Shown: one piece after another, positions 36,001 to 48,407 of the stretch
Layout of the letters: every line of letters begins with the position of its first letter
Position numbering within the stretch: position 1 is the first letter of the stretch
Source of the DNA: Montifringilla adamsi
Taxonomy: Eukaryota > Chordata > Aves > Passeriformes > Passeridae
Reading direction: 5' to 3'
Length of the DNA stretch: 64,000 nt
Assembly (NCBI GenBank): GCA_017590115.1
Contig: JAGGNK010010226.1
Span: 3,321,732-3,385,731, forward strand
The notes under the pieces: model-generated
Seen by the model: only the letters and a program-made list of their open reading frames with translations
What the model was told of the DNA's origin: nothing
Database searches by the model: none
Program-made: the position numbers and the translations under genes

Positions 36001-36637
36001 AGTGTATACAATGAGTAATTTTCAGAAAATGCTATTAAGATCTCTCAGAAAGAAATATTTATCTTTAAAGGCAAAAGTCCTTGAGCTTTTTGAATAGTGA
36101 AATTGTAATCTAGCCGGAAACTAATTTTTCAAAAGGTGTATTGTTTTCAGAGAGAGCAAGAAATTAAGATTCACATTTCTCAGAAAAATCTAAAGATGAA
36201 TTACAACTATTAATGTTTCATTAATATTGTCCTTGGGGTAGAGCATTTAAAATAAACAGATACACAATTTTTTTGATGCCAGCTTGGTGAAATGAGTTGA
36301 AAGATTTAGTTTTCTATATTAAAATATTGAACTTGTGTCTCTATGTACTTTCCTGGTATTTCACAACTTGTCTTGAGTATCTTTGTGTGCTATGCTCATC
36401 CAAGTAGATATCCCAATGTATGTAGTATATTAGGAAATATATTACTCCTTCCCTCACTTAGACCAAGGAATTTTCCCCCACACCATGATATATGTGCTTC
36501 AGCCAAGAGGAAGCTAAACATAGTAGATTAACAAAAAATTAGGTGTCTTGTAGCTGAAATTATTCTTCACCCTCCAAAACACTGTGGCCTTTAAATGTTT
36601 AAAGGGGATTTATAAGAAAGATGGGAATGGGTGTTTG
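33078..36637. other. unique stretch, no gene seen
   Basis: A pyrimidine run follows the LTR at 33079-33110. A 137-codon frame at 33410-33823 is Phe/Leu/Ser-rich over pyrimidine-rich DNA and is not taken as coding. Positions 34240-34390 are GC-richer, with no known element. Confidence 0.5.
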
Positions 36638-36913
36638 AGCAGGGCCTGTTGTAATAGGACAAATTGTAATGTTTTCAGGCTAATAGATGGTTGATTTAGA
36701 CTAGATATAAGGATGAAATTTTTTATAATGAGGGTGAGGAAACTGGCACAGGTTGCTTAAGGAGGTGGTAGATTGCTGGAAAAATTCAATTTTCCTGGAA
36801 AAATTCAAGGTCAGGCTGGACATGGCTCTGAGGAAATGTCCCTGCTCCTTGTAGGGTGTTGGATGAGGTGACCTTTAAAGTCCCCTTCCAACCCAAAATA
36901 TTCTGTGATTTCA
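36638..36913 (+). mobile_element. CR1 LINE fragment, 3' end, forward
   Basis: The longest CR1 copy here. It begins near GTTGTAATAGGACAAATTGT, continues through TTAGACTAGATATAAGGATG, GAAACTGGCACAGGTTGC, CAAGGTCAGGCTGGACATGG and TCCCCTTCCAACCC, and ends with ATTCTGTGATTTC. A 14-bp tandem repeat of CTGGAAAAATTCAA (36776-36809) lies inside the tail and is a later local change. It is 5'-truncated and contains no ORF2 coding part. Confidence 0.92.
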
Positions 36914-38610
36914 TCCAAATACAAATGTAGGCTTGAGTGAGAGCAAAGTACTTTACATCCTGTGCAGAATACGTTATTTTTATTTATGTGTTTTCCTGGC
37001 TGCATAACCATACAAATGGAATGGCTTGGAATAATTTATTTGAAGGATAACATATATACACCATCTCTAATTTATAAATTATAACATTGTGCAAATAGCA
37101 AAAACCAAGCCACTTGCAGTGAAAATTGAACCTGGAAATAAAATAGATGGACTCTTGTCCTTGGGGAGAAGTTTGGGTCCCATGAATGCTCTACTGCTTG
37201 AGAATATTTTACTAGAGATAGAAATTATCCTTGCCAGGGGAGCATACAAGATCACAGTTTTTAGATTTTATAAAATTCCACATTGCAGGGAGGGATAAGA
37301 AAATACTGATGTGAATTTCACTAATTCTTGAAATAATCACTGTTTCTAAATTCAAGTGTTTTAGAGAAGATCAAGAGGCTACTCCTGGTTGCTGAAGTAC
37401 AAGTGCTACTGACTTTCACAGCAACAACAGGAAGCCTTGGGTTTAATGTTCACTTGGGAAAGAGGAGTATGGTTCTGGATTTGAAATTTACAGATGTCGA
37501 AGACAAATTGCCTTCATCAGCCAGAGGAGTAGTTTTGATGAATTTATTTTTGTTTTCTCATGGTTATGTGAATCATGTTTCAATTATAGTGGCTGAAAGT
37601 TTGATGGTTATTAGACAACAAGTCTGTTCTACCTCACTACCCCATTTTTTGGGTTGGTGTTTTGGCTCTGAAATGATTCAAGCTGTTAAACAAATGCAGC
37701 CTACAACATCTATTCTGAAGAAAAAGTATTGAAATGTGGAAAACAGAGATAATAAAAGGGAAAAGACTTAGCAGTTCTTTCTACTTCAGTGAGGGTTTCA
37801 GAATAAATGTCTCCTTTTTTTCATTGAATGAGTAGAATTGGCTGGAGGAGGGATTGAGCAAATAAAAGTTGAGAGTCTTATCTAATAACAAACTCATGTG
37901 TCAGCAGTTCTGAATTATGACAGTTTTACACAGCTAGATATTTTAATGTAGCACTATTAATGCAGCTAATGTTCTCCTGACTCTGGAGAAGTTATAGGAA
38001 AAAGCTTTCCTCTATCAATTTGTTGCAGTGCTTTGCCAGAAGGAATCTACTTAATTATATCTTAATTTGTAGCTTTAATGAATGCCATGAAGTTTCTTCT
38101 TCTTTATTTATTTATTTTTTTCCTTTTGGCAAGACAGTACTCAGTATATTCTAAAAAAATTGAGTTGCGACATGCATGATACTATATATTTTTTATAAAA
38201 AAAAGTTTTGTAAAAAAATAATGTATAATCCTAAATCAATGCATTAAACAACTGCTCTAAAAAACTCTAAGGAGTTTATAGTCTAAAGATTAAGTTTCAT
38301 ATGCAGATTAAATTTCACCACATGTCAATTGAGAAAAAAATTCAGATCACCTTCAAAAAGTCAGGCAGAATAAAGCACACACTTTTACATTAAAAGAAAC
38401 AAAACCAATAAATTTTTCATAGCACTAAAAAGTTTAGTTATATATGTATTTAATTGCACATCCTCATAAAAACAGTTTTATAATATTGTTTTGTAACTGT
38501 GTACTTTCTAGGATTTTACAAGATGTAAATTGATTTACTAATTAATTATTTTTTTTATAACTTTTTATTCCAAAAATATTTCTCTTATTGTTTTCTTATA
38601 CTCTTTTTAG
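36914..38610. other. unique AT-rich stretch, no gene seen
   Basis: A 109-codon frame at 37403-37732 has no recognised domain. The last 75 bp form the pyrimidine tract and branch-site region of the microexon candidate that follows. Confidence 0.45.
38536..38610 (+). promoter_or_regulatory. candidate branch site and 3' splice region
   Basis: TACTAAT at 38536-38542 is a near-perfect branch-point motif. No AG dinucleotide occurs from there until the CTTTTTAG at 38603-38610, a 70-nt AG-free zone with a T-rich tract just before the end. Such long AG-exclusion zones are known at regulated exons. Confidence 0.35.
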
Positions 38611-38635
38611 CGTGGTGGAATGCAGCAAACTTAAG
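38611..38635 (+). other. candidate 25-nt microexon
   Basis: The segment from CGTGGTGG to ACTTAAG lies between a strong acceptor (CTCTTTTTAG) and a perfect vertebrate donor (AAG|GTAAGTTA). Two of its three frames are open: one reads Val-Val-Glu-Cys-Ser-Lys-Leu-Lys, the other Trp-Trp-Asn-Ala-Ala-Asn-Leu. A length of 25 nt is not a multiple of three, so inclusion would shift a reading frame unless the exon is constitutive or non-coding. I cannot name a host gene. Decoy exons are common in vertebrate introns, so this needs transcript support. Confidence 0.3.
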
Positions 38636-41600
38636 GTAAGTTATTGCCATTGGAATCAGTCCATTGTAAGAAGTTTCTCTATATAAGAAAAATAGGAAGC
38701 ATAAACAAGGCTTACTTATAGCAATCTGTTATTTTCATCTATCATATACTCCAGAAAAAGGCATTGAAGCACCAGAATTTCTTTGCAGGCAAACTAAAAT
38801 TATTCTTCAGATTGATATTTGCTATTTCCTGTTACACTCTGATGAAAGAAAATATAGTTCCTTGGTATACAAAATCTGTAATACTCATTCATAGTATAAA
38901 TGGCTCTCAAATTATTATTTAAGCCAAACAAGGTTTCATTGTCACCAGGGAGTGTCAAGCAAGGTCTTGGGATTTACATAATAATTGATTTGAAACAAGT
39001 GATATTCCGTACAGAGCTGTGTGTACAGAGAGTAATGAATATGGTAGCCACAGTCTGTGAGATCAGTATCAGTACCATAATGAAAACCGAATATTTTTCA
39101 GTCTTTGGAGGTTTTCAAACATCCATAAAGCTAATGAGCTAATTTAGATAAGCATTAAACATGAATTTAATCACATTACTGGTAATTATTAGCAGACACA
39201 CAATATGAAGGCCTTACAATTTCCTTCAAAAGTTGTAATTAACCATAAAAAATAAATTGTTTGACCTAATGTACTGCATGTAAATGACTCAACTAAATAC
39301 TTTTTGATTTAACAGAATGCTTAGCTTTAAGTAATTTTTCCTTATATATTTTTCAGCTGAAAGTCAAAGTGTGTTTTTTGCCACACATTAGTTGAAGAGC
39401 AAGAGCTCATATGACTGCAAATGTTACTCACTGAAATCCAAACCTATTTCCTAAACACACACAGCATAACTTTATCTATCTAGGGCCTCCTTCCTATGCT
39501 GGTCATGAGTTAGCAGGTAAGAACCTGCTGCCAGTAATCTCCCCAGCTCCTGGGAAATAATTAAAGTTAAGCATGTGAGCAAAAGTCTTGAGTTTTAGAA
39601 TAAAAACTGTGCCCAAACAAGATTTGGAGTTTTGCTTGGCATGCATGGACAGGAGCATCTGACCCAAAAGTCTTGGGAGAGACAGAAAAAATTTCCTCCC
39701 TGGCTGCCTACAGCTACATTCCCAAAGCATTTCAGTGATAGAAAGCAATGGCTGTAACATAAAAGTAAGTATATATATATATATATACATATTTTTCAAA
39801 AGATTTTGAAATGAAGTTTCCAGCTCTAGAAATGTGTGACCAGACAAATATTTTTAGTTTGCCTGTGTTAAAGCAAAAGCAGCTCTTTCACAAAGGCTTA
39901 AAGCTGGAGTACATAGAGTCTGGTCCCTGCAGTTATGGTTCTGGAAAGAAATGCTTAATAATCGAATTTCAAATAATGGTAGAGAACTGTTTTTTGAAAG
40001 CTGGCAAATGACTGTGACTCCTCAATTTCTCAGGCAGAAGGAGAGGGCTGCTTTATTTAACAGAGTGGTGAACTCATCTAATTTTTCATTTTTCAATGGA
40101 CCATTGCTCAATAACACATCTTCCATGCCTTTACTCATGTTGCTCAGAAGTTACATTTTTTCAGCAATATTGAAAAATGGAGCTTTATATGAAAAGAGAT
40201 AAAAAAACCTTTTTTCCAATGGATTATCACTGATATAAAATTATTATCTTTTTAGAGGCTTGTAGAAATCCATATTTTTCACTATAAAATTGGCAGAGAA
40301 ACCATTTTCTGTACAATAAATTTTTGGTAAAAAATGTTCAGCCACCTCTCTACCTAGCTATGCTAGCTATGCTCTCTGTGCTTCTGATTAAGCTGAAGCC
40401 TTTTTTGGGCTCTTGCAGGTCAGCTCTCAACCTAGAATGTTCTTTTGCACACAATGATGTGGGTAGAGGGAAATCATGCCAATTTTTCCTGTCTGAGAAA
40501 TGAATAACAAAATGTGCCATGATTAAATCTCATGTGGACTTTTTATGTAAACTCCCTTCCAGCCCCCAAGCCCCAAAATTGGCATAGGAACAAGCAGAAT
40601 TCCTCAGATGGAAGAGTAGTTAATGAGCTGTAGGGATGCACCATCAGCAATCACCAGGTGTAGGGCGCTTCTTTTGTGTGAAATTCTCCTGCTCCTTGCA
40701 GCCGTTTCTCCTTCCTGTCCTTCACCCAACTGCTCCTCACTCTACTTGAGAACATTTTTCTCTCCTTCCACCTCTCCCTTCCCCTGATATAGTCACCGTT
40801 TCATCCTTTGTTGTTCTTCCAGCTGGGTAATCCTTGCTAAATAGAGCACTCCTGAAATATTGTGGAGCCATGATGACTCCTACAATTGCATTCCTCAATT
40901 TATTTATGTCATACATAGCACTCCTATGCTATGTTTATGTAAGCAGTTACAACAGTGGAACACACTGTCTATAGACTAATTAGAATTTACTATAATAAAC
41001 ACAACTATGAATCACGGCTTTCATTATTTCCTGCTCTAATAAACTGTTGATATAATCCAGGACAATGACAAGGAAATGATCATTAATTACAAATATTTGG
41101 TATTTACTAATTACTTAAAGCTGCTCATTAATTTATTCAAAGGATAAAGATTCAAGAAACAGGCCATTCATGTAATTTACTGTAAATGGAAACCAAAATA
41201 TCTTCTCTTGGAATTAAAATTTTCATGAAATTTTGCATATTGCATTAAGGACCTTGTGGGTGGAAAGCTACAGCTGTTTAAAGAATAAACTTCCTCATTT
41301 CATTCTCAGTCAGAGCACTTGGAAGCTGTATGGTGTATATGTGAAATTACATTAAGCAAATAAATAAAAGATATTTTCTTTTGCACTCTGACTTCACAGA
41401 AAGAATATTTCTTGCTAAGTTTTTGTGCTTTCTCTACAGCAAACGGAGCTGCGACCTTATCTCCATGTCTCACCTTGATGTCTCTTGGTTCTGTTGTGTT
41501 TAGCTAATATAACACAAAAATAAAATATATCAGCTTCTTGCAAGAATAGAAAATTGGACTGAGGAAGGGATTTTAACTTTTTTTTGTTCTTGCCTCAGGC

Positions 41601-44600
41601 ACAGCTTGAGTAAAGTGACTCCCATGCCTATGAAACTGATTTCTGTAGCCGATCTACTGGAATTATTCTACACAACTACTCCTGTGCTCTTTTGCTGACA
41701 TCTTTCCCAGCCTGTTTTTGTAATACTCTAATTGCACCTAGGCGTTCTTCTCCTGTTGTTTCACTATATCAAAATTGAGTATGAGAAATTTCTAGCTGCT
41801 AAAGACGCAGGTTTAATTAACACATGGTGCTGCCTTACCTCTTTCTGAGTCGTTATCAAGACCCTAAAGAATTTCATGTCCTGCGCTGATGTACAGAATT
41901 TTCCCTAATTTTGATGTATACTGGGAAAACATGAAATGGAATAAGAACATGTAGTGATAAGAAAGAGGCTATTAGAAAAACGAGCTTTAATAAGTACTCT
42001 GGAATTTTCCCTATTTATAACAGGGACTGTCTCATGGTGTTGAAGGGCTGCTTGTTGGTGTTGAGGTTGTGGAGCTGCACAGACACTTCCCAGGGCTGTG
42101 GTGGAAAATGTGCTTTGGACAGAGCAGTTCTTACTCAGACACGTGGGCTCCACTGCCTGATTTATGTCTGGGAATCCTCGTCTGGGCTTTTGGATCATGA
42201 AAACAAGTTTGCTTGAGGTGTGTTGAATGTACTGATGCACTGAAACTGTATCTTTAATAAAAGGGTTATTATTAAGGAATATCTCTTCAAGATATTAATT
42301 TACAGGAATCTTACTAATATTAATATGATATTAATATATAGTAATAATGCTACTGGTTAACAATATAGTAGGAATATAACTTCGGGAATATTGTCCCAAT
42401 CCAAGAAAACTATTTTTGAAACCAAAATAATCACAACATAACAACAATGGGTGTCAGCAGAAGAAATACTGAATTCTATTAGTGTTTCTTTTTGTTATAA
42501 ATTACTCCATGTCTACAATATCACATTTTCAGTTTTCCAGAGCCAAGTGTCTCACTTTTGTAAAATGTATTTTGAAGCTCATTTGTGTATAGTCTCTCTG
42601 AATTCAAAATTATCTTTTCAAGTTGCAAAATTTAGGTATGGATTCATTCAAGTAGTACAGTTCCAATATGCTTTTGGAATATGATTTTTTTTTAAGTCCT
42701 TCATGGTGGGACTAGGGCATTCTCTTAGATCATGGCAGAGGAACCAGTGCACTTCCAACTGCATTTGAGATTTTTTTTTGGTAGAAGTTAATTATTAAAT
42801 TTTATGACTTGCAACTGTCATTTTTAAGTTTAGTTTTTTATAAACAAGGGACAGATATATTCATCATTAATCTGTGACAGAGATGCATTAATTTATGTCT
42901 CATACTAGTCAAAAAAATTAAGATAGCCTTTCTTTTTTTACCCCATAGGAAAGGTACTTGAAAAAATATAGTAATTCTTCTTGTCTCAGTGAATCAGAAT
43001 GGATTATAATAGATAGGATTCCTATACCATGCTTGCCATCCTCCTCTTCTTTATCTTTGCATTTTCAAATAAAGGAAAGAAAAAAAAAGAAAAACGAAAA
43101 CCAGCGTTATTTTGACCTATGTGGCTCCTTCAGTCAGTAATTTCCTTTTAAAAAAATCCACTAAATGAGTAAAAAATGATGTGCCTGTATGCCCGTGGAA
43201 GCAGAGGGCTCCAGTGGGATCTTGTTCATTCTGTGAGTTTTTGTGACCTCTGGATGAGCAGAGCACTGCACATGAATATGTACCAGCCAGGCAGATGTTA
43301 CACTTACTGACCTTCACTCACTGAAACTGATAATCAGTTTGGCTGTCATTCATTGTCCTTTTGAGGCTTTCTGGCAGCAAATGAATGCCAAGGAGACATA
43401 TTTGATCCTGTAGGTCCTGCCAGAAATTAGGTTTGGACTTGGATATTTTGAAATGAATCTGAGTCGAGTTTGACAACAAAGGGAAGGCTGCTGCAGTAAC
43501 ATGTGCAGGTGATGCACTTCTCAATCTGTTTGTATTCTCCAGACAAGGAGAGATCAGGGCCCTTTCCTGCCTTTCATTCAGCTGTGGATATCAAGGCCAA
43601 ATACACAGTAATGTCAGAACATAATTTATTTAGTTATGCAGACAAACTGCCATGGAAGTTGCACCTGTGTAACCTAGTGAATGGGGCATCAGTGTTTGAG
43701 TTAATAACAGGCAAAGAATTAATTACCAGCAGCAGAAGTCTTCAGCTTTGTAATTTGGAAATTAGAATGGGGTGAGGACACACATTAAATATTAAGATTT
43801 TTTTTTACACAGCTAGTAGTGTCTTGCATAGTGTAGTTGTCCACTGAATAAATACTGTTTGATTAAAAAGTAAATTTCCTACGTTTTTAATAATTTATGA
43901 TTTTTGCCTTTTTTGTCCCCCCTACTATTTCATTAATGGTTTTCAGAGGCTCTGCAGAAGTAGATGAGAATGAGCAATACTGCACCTGCGTGTGCTGGAT
44001 AGAAGGAAAGTGGCAACAGAAGAATAATAATGTTTAAGAATCAGAACACATGGGGATTTGTAAGGCTGCAGAGGCTGCAGTGGGATGAAGGCCTGTGCTT
44101 CACAACCATCTAGAAACTCAAAAAGGTAAATATGCTGAGTGTGCTTTTAAAGTGGAGTGAAAAACGTGAGGAGAAAAAAAAAGAATAAAGAAATTTAATT
44201 TGTAGTAATCAACAAAGATTATGTTGTTACATACTGAAATTTAGTCTGTAGGGCTGTAATTGCAGCTTTCAGCTGAGGAGCATCCAGGACAGCTCATCAG
44301 GAATGTCAGCTTGATCCTTTTTCAGTCTGCAGTTTTTATGTGCTGGTCTATTCTTCTGCCATAGGTGTACTGTCCAGAGGGCTGTGATGAACAGGAGTGA
44401 AACCCTGGACAAGCAATCCACTCCCTCTGCCTCTGTTTGCTCAAAGGAGAGGAATCAGAAACTGATATTCTCTCAGGAATGATAGGGTGATCCCTTGATA
44501 ATTTTAGCCTTCAACTGCCTTTCCATTAGCAGTCGTGTTCCACTAAAACACAGGTGCGAGGAAAAGAAGCACAATCCTGCTTCTAAAATCCTTCAGTGAG

Positions 44601-47600
44601 CTCCTAGGGTAGAAGTCCTTAATTGTTTTGCTGCCCAGCTGACCTCTCAGTGTTCCAGGGCCTTTGGGGTGTTGTTGGCCCTGCTGTGTGAGGTTTGCAC
44701 CTCGCAGCTGAGCCAGGGCTGGCAGTGACCTGGGCTGTTCATAGCACAGCTCACAATTCTCACAGAGGATCCTGAGGTTTTCAAGCACTCTCCAGACACG
44801 TGAGTTCCCATGCCATTCACTAACCCAGGCTCTTTCCTATTCCAGAGCTTTTAGCCTCTGTTTCCGTGTCACTGCTGAGTGCAGATGTGATCCGTGCTGG
44901 TTAAAGAGGTGTTCAGAAAGATGAAAGGAAATGGCTTTTAGACAAGGGTGAAATACCATCTCACCTGTATCCATGAATGTATTTTTCACTTAGAGAATTT
45001 ATATGATAATTAAAAAAAAAAGAAAAACCAAACCTCACTGGAGATTTTTAAGATTTTTAAAGATGTGTTGTTCATAATATATATATTTTCACTGTAACTA
45101 CACTATCCATAATTCCATGTGGGTGTAACCAAGTACATTTTCTTTTAAACTTTCAATTTTCTTTTTAAAGATTTTCAACAATTTTCAAAAATTTTATTTG
45201 AAACCTAGCAATTGTATGTAAGAAGTTCCATTTCCCCATTGACTTTTCTGCTTTTCCAGTTGTGAGTTCCAGCTGGAAAAACCTGCAGTATCCTAATGGC
45301 AACTAGAATCTGATCATCAGCACAAAACCACCCCCAGAGTGATAAACAACCACTGAAATCTTTGAATCCTGTCCTGCCTGAGACCTTAATCCTGGTTTGA
45401 GAATGAAGACTTTTTAAATATGGAAGACAATTCAATCTCTGAAAAATTGTTATTCCAGGGATTTCTACAACACAGGTTCTTGGTTCCAAAGGAAAAAAAC
45501 AGGAAAACATTTCTGTCTGTGCAGCTGAAAATTAGGAATCAGGTAGGGTGATAAGAGGAGAGTCTAACTTTGCAGTTTAGAGAATTCAAGAAAAAAAGAT
45601 GCCAATGTTTATTTTCCACGTTATTTGGCTTAGGAAAAAAAAAAAATCCCTTGGTATGTTTATTCTCCACATATTATCTTTTTCAGGGTGACACTTAGTG
45701 CTGGCCACAAACGTGTGCAGAAGTTTCCTTTGTTTGGTTCATTTTGTCTGGAAAAAAGCACTAGTTGGCTTGTACTTTACCAGAAAACTGTTATTGTTGG
45801 GCTTATACATGCAAGTAAATAAGATATAAAGTGGCATAATGGTATCTATTCAGCCAATTCCTGTTTGTTGAACCAACCACCATTAGTGGCTGTGAATGGG
45901 TCTCATTGTGCTGGTGTCAATGAGGTTGTGCTTAGTCCTGTGAACTTGAGAACAGTTGGTTATGGTTGAGAAAAAGGCTAAATAATAGGATTTAAAACAG
46001 TGTTTTGCAATTACCAAGGCACTGTTACTGAATATTTGTTTTACTCTGGAGAGAGGGACTTTGTGTCCAAGCAGAGATGCCAAGCAGAGATCCTCAAAAC
46101 TGAATGTGCAGGACTGTTTCAGTCTGAGTCTGGGAGATTTCTGTGCAAATCTAGCAAATTCTGTGGTGCTGTATGATGTGCTATTTCCAAATTAATAGTT
46201 CTGAGTCTTTATTGGACTGCATGTTTTTGATATAGCCTGGTCACCTCCAAAGTGAGTAACTCCTTTGTTTGTGCTCCCCCACTGCACAGAACCCAAATAT
46301 CTTTAGGTCTGCCAAAGTGGTATGAATATAGTTAAGAACAGGAAGCCTCAGATCTTCTGCTGAGGAATGATGATTAAAGAGATGGTATTTTTATCTCTGT
46401 TATTATTTATTAGATGGACGCAGAAATCACTGTCCAATAAACACATGGCACTAATGCAGGGGTGCCCTATAGTCCCTTGGTAGATGAAAAGCTGCTTTCT
46501 TGTTGGGACCTTAGGAAGTGACGGGAAGGAGGAATTGGTTCACTCGAGGTGCTGGAGACTGAGCCTCAGAAGTCGTCATTCATCCTGCCTAGAGAGAAGG
46601 TGATCCTGGCCTTGAGACTCTCATAATTTGTTTAGTTTTCCTGTGGCCTGGCTGTTCCCTTGAGGTAGATCAGGGCAAAGGGAGGAGTTCAGAGTCTGCA
46701 GTTTTTGTGTCTGGTACTGTGCAGACAATGCAAACAACTGCATTGCAGTCAAAAGGGATGGGATGCCAGGGAACTATACCCTGGAGTGCCTCTTCCTCTC
46801 TCTACTGGACTGAAGAATATCATTGGCATGTACATTTTCCTTTGTTGTAACTGGTATGCTGGTCATACTTAAATTTATCATAATCCACTGAAATAATTTA
46901 TGGCGTTTTTCATTACCAATCATGGGTGACAGGAAGCAAAGGACTCTAAGAAGGAATATTATGGAAAGGACATCAATTTTGAAAGGCAGAGAGGAAGGCT
47001 ACATAAGGAAATGTAAACAGATTTACAGAATACCTCACTTGGTGTTACTAATGAAAAATATCAATACACCAGGAATGGTAATTTGGTACATTGGTATGGG
47101 AACCAATGTTTTTTTATTTCAGCACAAATTACATTCTGGACACAGCAGAAACCTATGGGAAGGTGAAAATCTATTTCCTGGCGTCTGTGAGCTTTAGTAG
47201 AAATTAGTGTTGGGAACAAGATAGGAGTGCAGTCACCACAACAACCTAGAAAAAGGCTAATTTCAGCACCTACATGCTGAAAAACACAGCCCTGTTTAAA
47301 TAGAAGACTGTAGTCATGTGAACTTACAGGGAGTAATTATTTTTTGTCAGCTGTGTTGGTCTCTCAGCCTAAAAGCACCTGCTGAACAAATTCCCACTCT
47401 CATTTCAATCCAGAAAATTCACAGGTGGTTCATGTTAGATTATGGGGACCTTCATGGCCATCATTTTGATGTTACTACTCCTCTGCTCACTGTATTTCAG
47501 TGCTTTGATCAAGGGATTGGTTTTCCTTATAGTCACAGATGGTTGCTGTTTGACAGGCTGACAGGCAGACAAAGTAAATAGGCATGAAAATATAATATTC

Positions 47601-48350
47601 CTTTGTTTTGGTGAGTCAGGCCAATGTCATGTGGGTAGACATTGCTCTGTAATCCTTCTAATTGTGCTAGGATGGGGAGAGGGTATTGTGTATAATGGCA
47701 CATGGGAATCTTACAGTTTTCTTTCCTGGACTGTCTTGTTTAGGATTTGATCAACAAATCTAAGATTACAATGACTTACAATTACTTACACTGTTACCTT
47801 TTCAATTAAGGTGGTAAGCATTGCCATCACAGAGCACTGTGAAATTTGGAGGGGTTAGTCTGGAAAAATCCCATCTGGCAAAGATGCACCTGATTCTGCA
47901 TGTCAATAGGAGTTTTGAGCAGAGATCAATAGCACGATGAAATGCTACATAATTATTGTGTGTCTGTGCCTGTATCTGCTTGCCTGAATTCACAATGCAA
48001 AAAGAAATAAAACACTCAAAAAAACCCCCCAGCCAAACAAAACAACACTTCAGGTCACCAGAGATACAGCTCCTAATATAGCATTAAATTAGTTACCCAG
48101 ACAGTGTAAATGCTTTTATGAAATATTTCTATATTATGAAAAGACAAATCTAATAAATCAGTACTGATTTTGAAATTGATTAAATACTTTGGATTAAGGA
48201 CTGTTGCACAGCATTTGTGGCAACTCTTGACGTGACATCTGGTCAGTGAATTCTCCTGGGGTAATTTTGTGGGATTGGAAACCTGGTTTTCCATAAAGAA
48301 ATTGTTAGTGACCTATTGATGTGATGTGACATTGCTTCCTTCTTTGGCAG
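38636..48350. other. 9.7 kb of mostly unique AT-rich sequence
   Basis: No gene recognised. Minor features are a (TA)9 run at 39770-39787, a 9-bp repeat (TAGCTATGC twice) near 40357-40375, an AT-rich ATTAATAT cluster at 42313-42347, and a 13-bp repeat of CCAAGCAGAGATG at 46067-46091. Open frames up to 114 codons show no known domain. Confidence 0.5.
39770..39787. repeat. (TA)9 microsatellite
   Basis: Uninterrupted TA dinucleotides, likely length-variable. Confidence 0.9.
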
Positions 48351-48407
48351 CTTAGGCAGTAGCAGAGAGAGTTGGTCCCACCAGCCCTTACACTGATCTG
48401 TTGCCAG
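48351..48407 (+). other. candidate non-coding exon, 57 nt
   Basis: The acceptor CTTCCTTCTTTGGCAG is strong, and the donor CCAG|GTAAAC is moderate. All three frames contain stops, so it could only be an untranslated or lncRNA exon. No transcript evidence is available to me. Confidence 0.15.

Noticed and set aside
37403..37732. 109-codon frame
   Set aside because: No domain or motif, and no flanking splice or promoter signals.
41810..41870. Minus-strand donor-like GAG|GTAAGG
   Set aside because: The only nearby acceptor has a poor pyrimidine tract, so no convincing exon forms.
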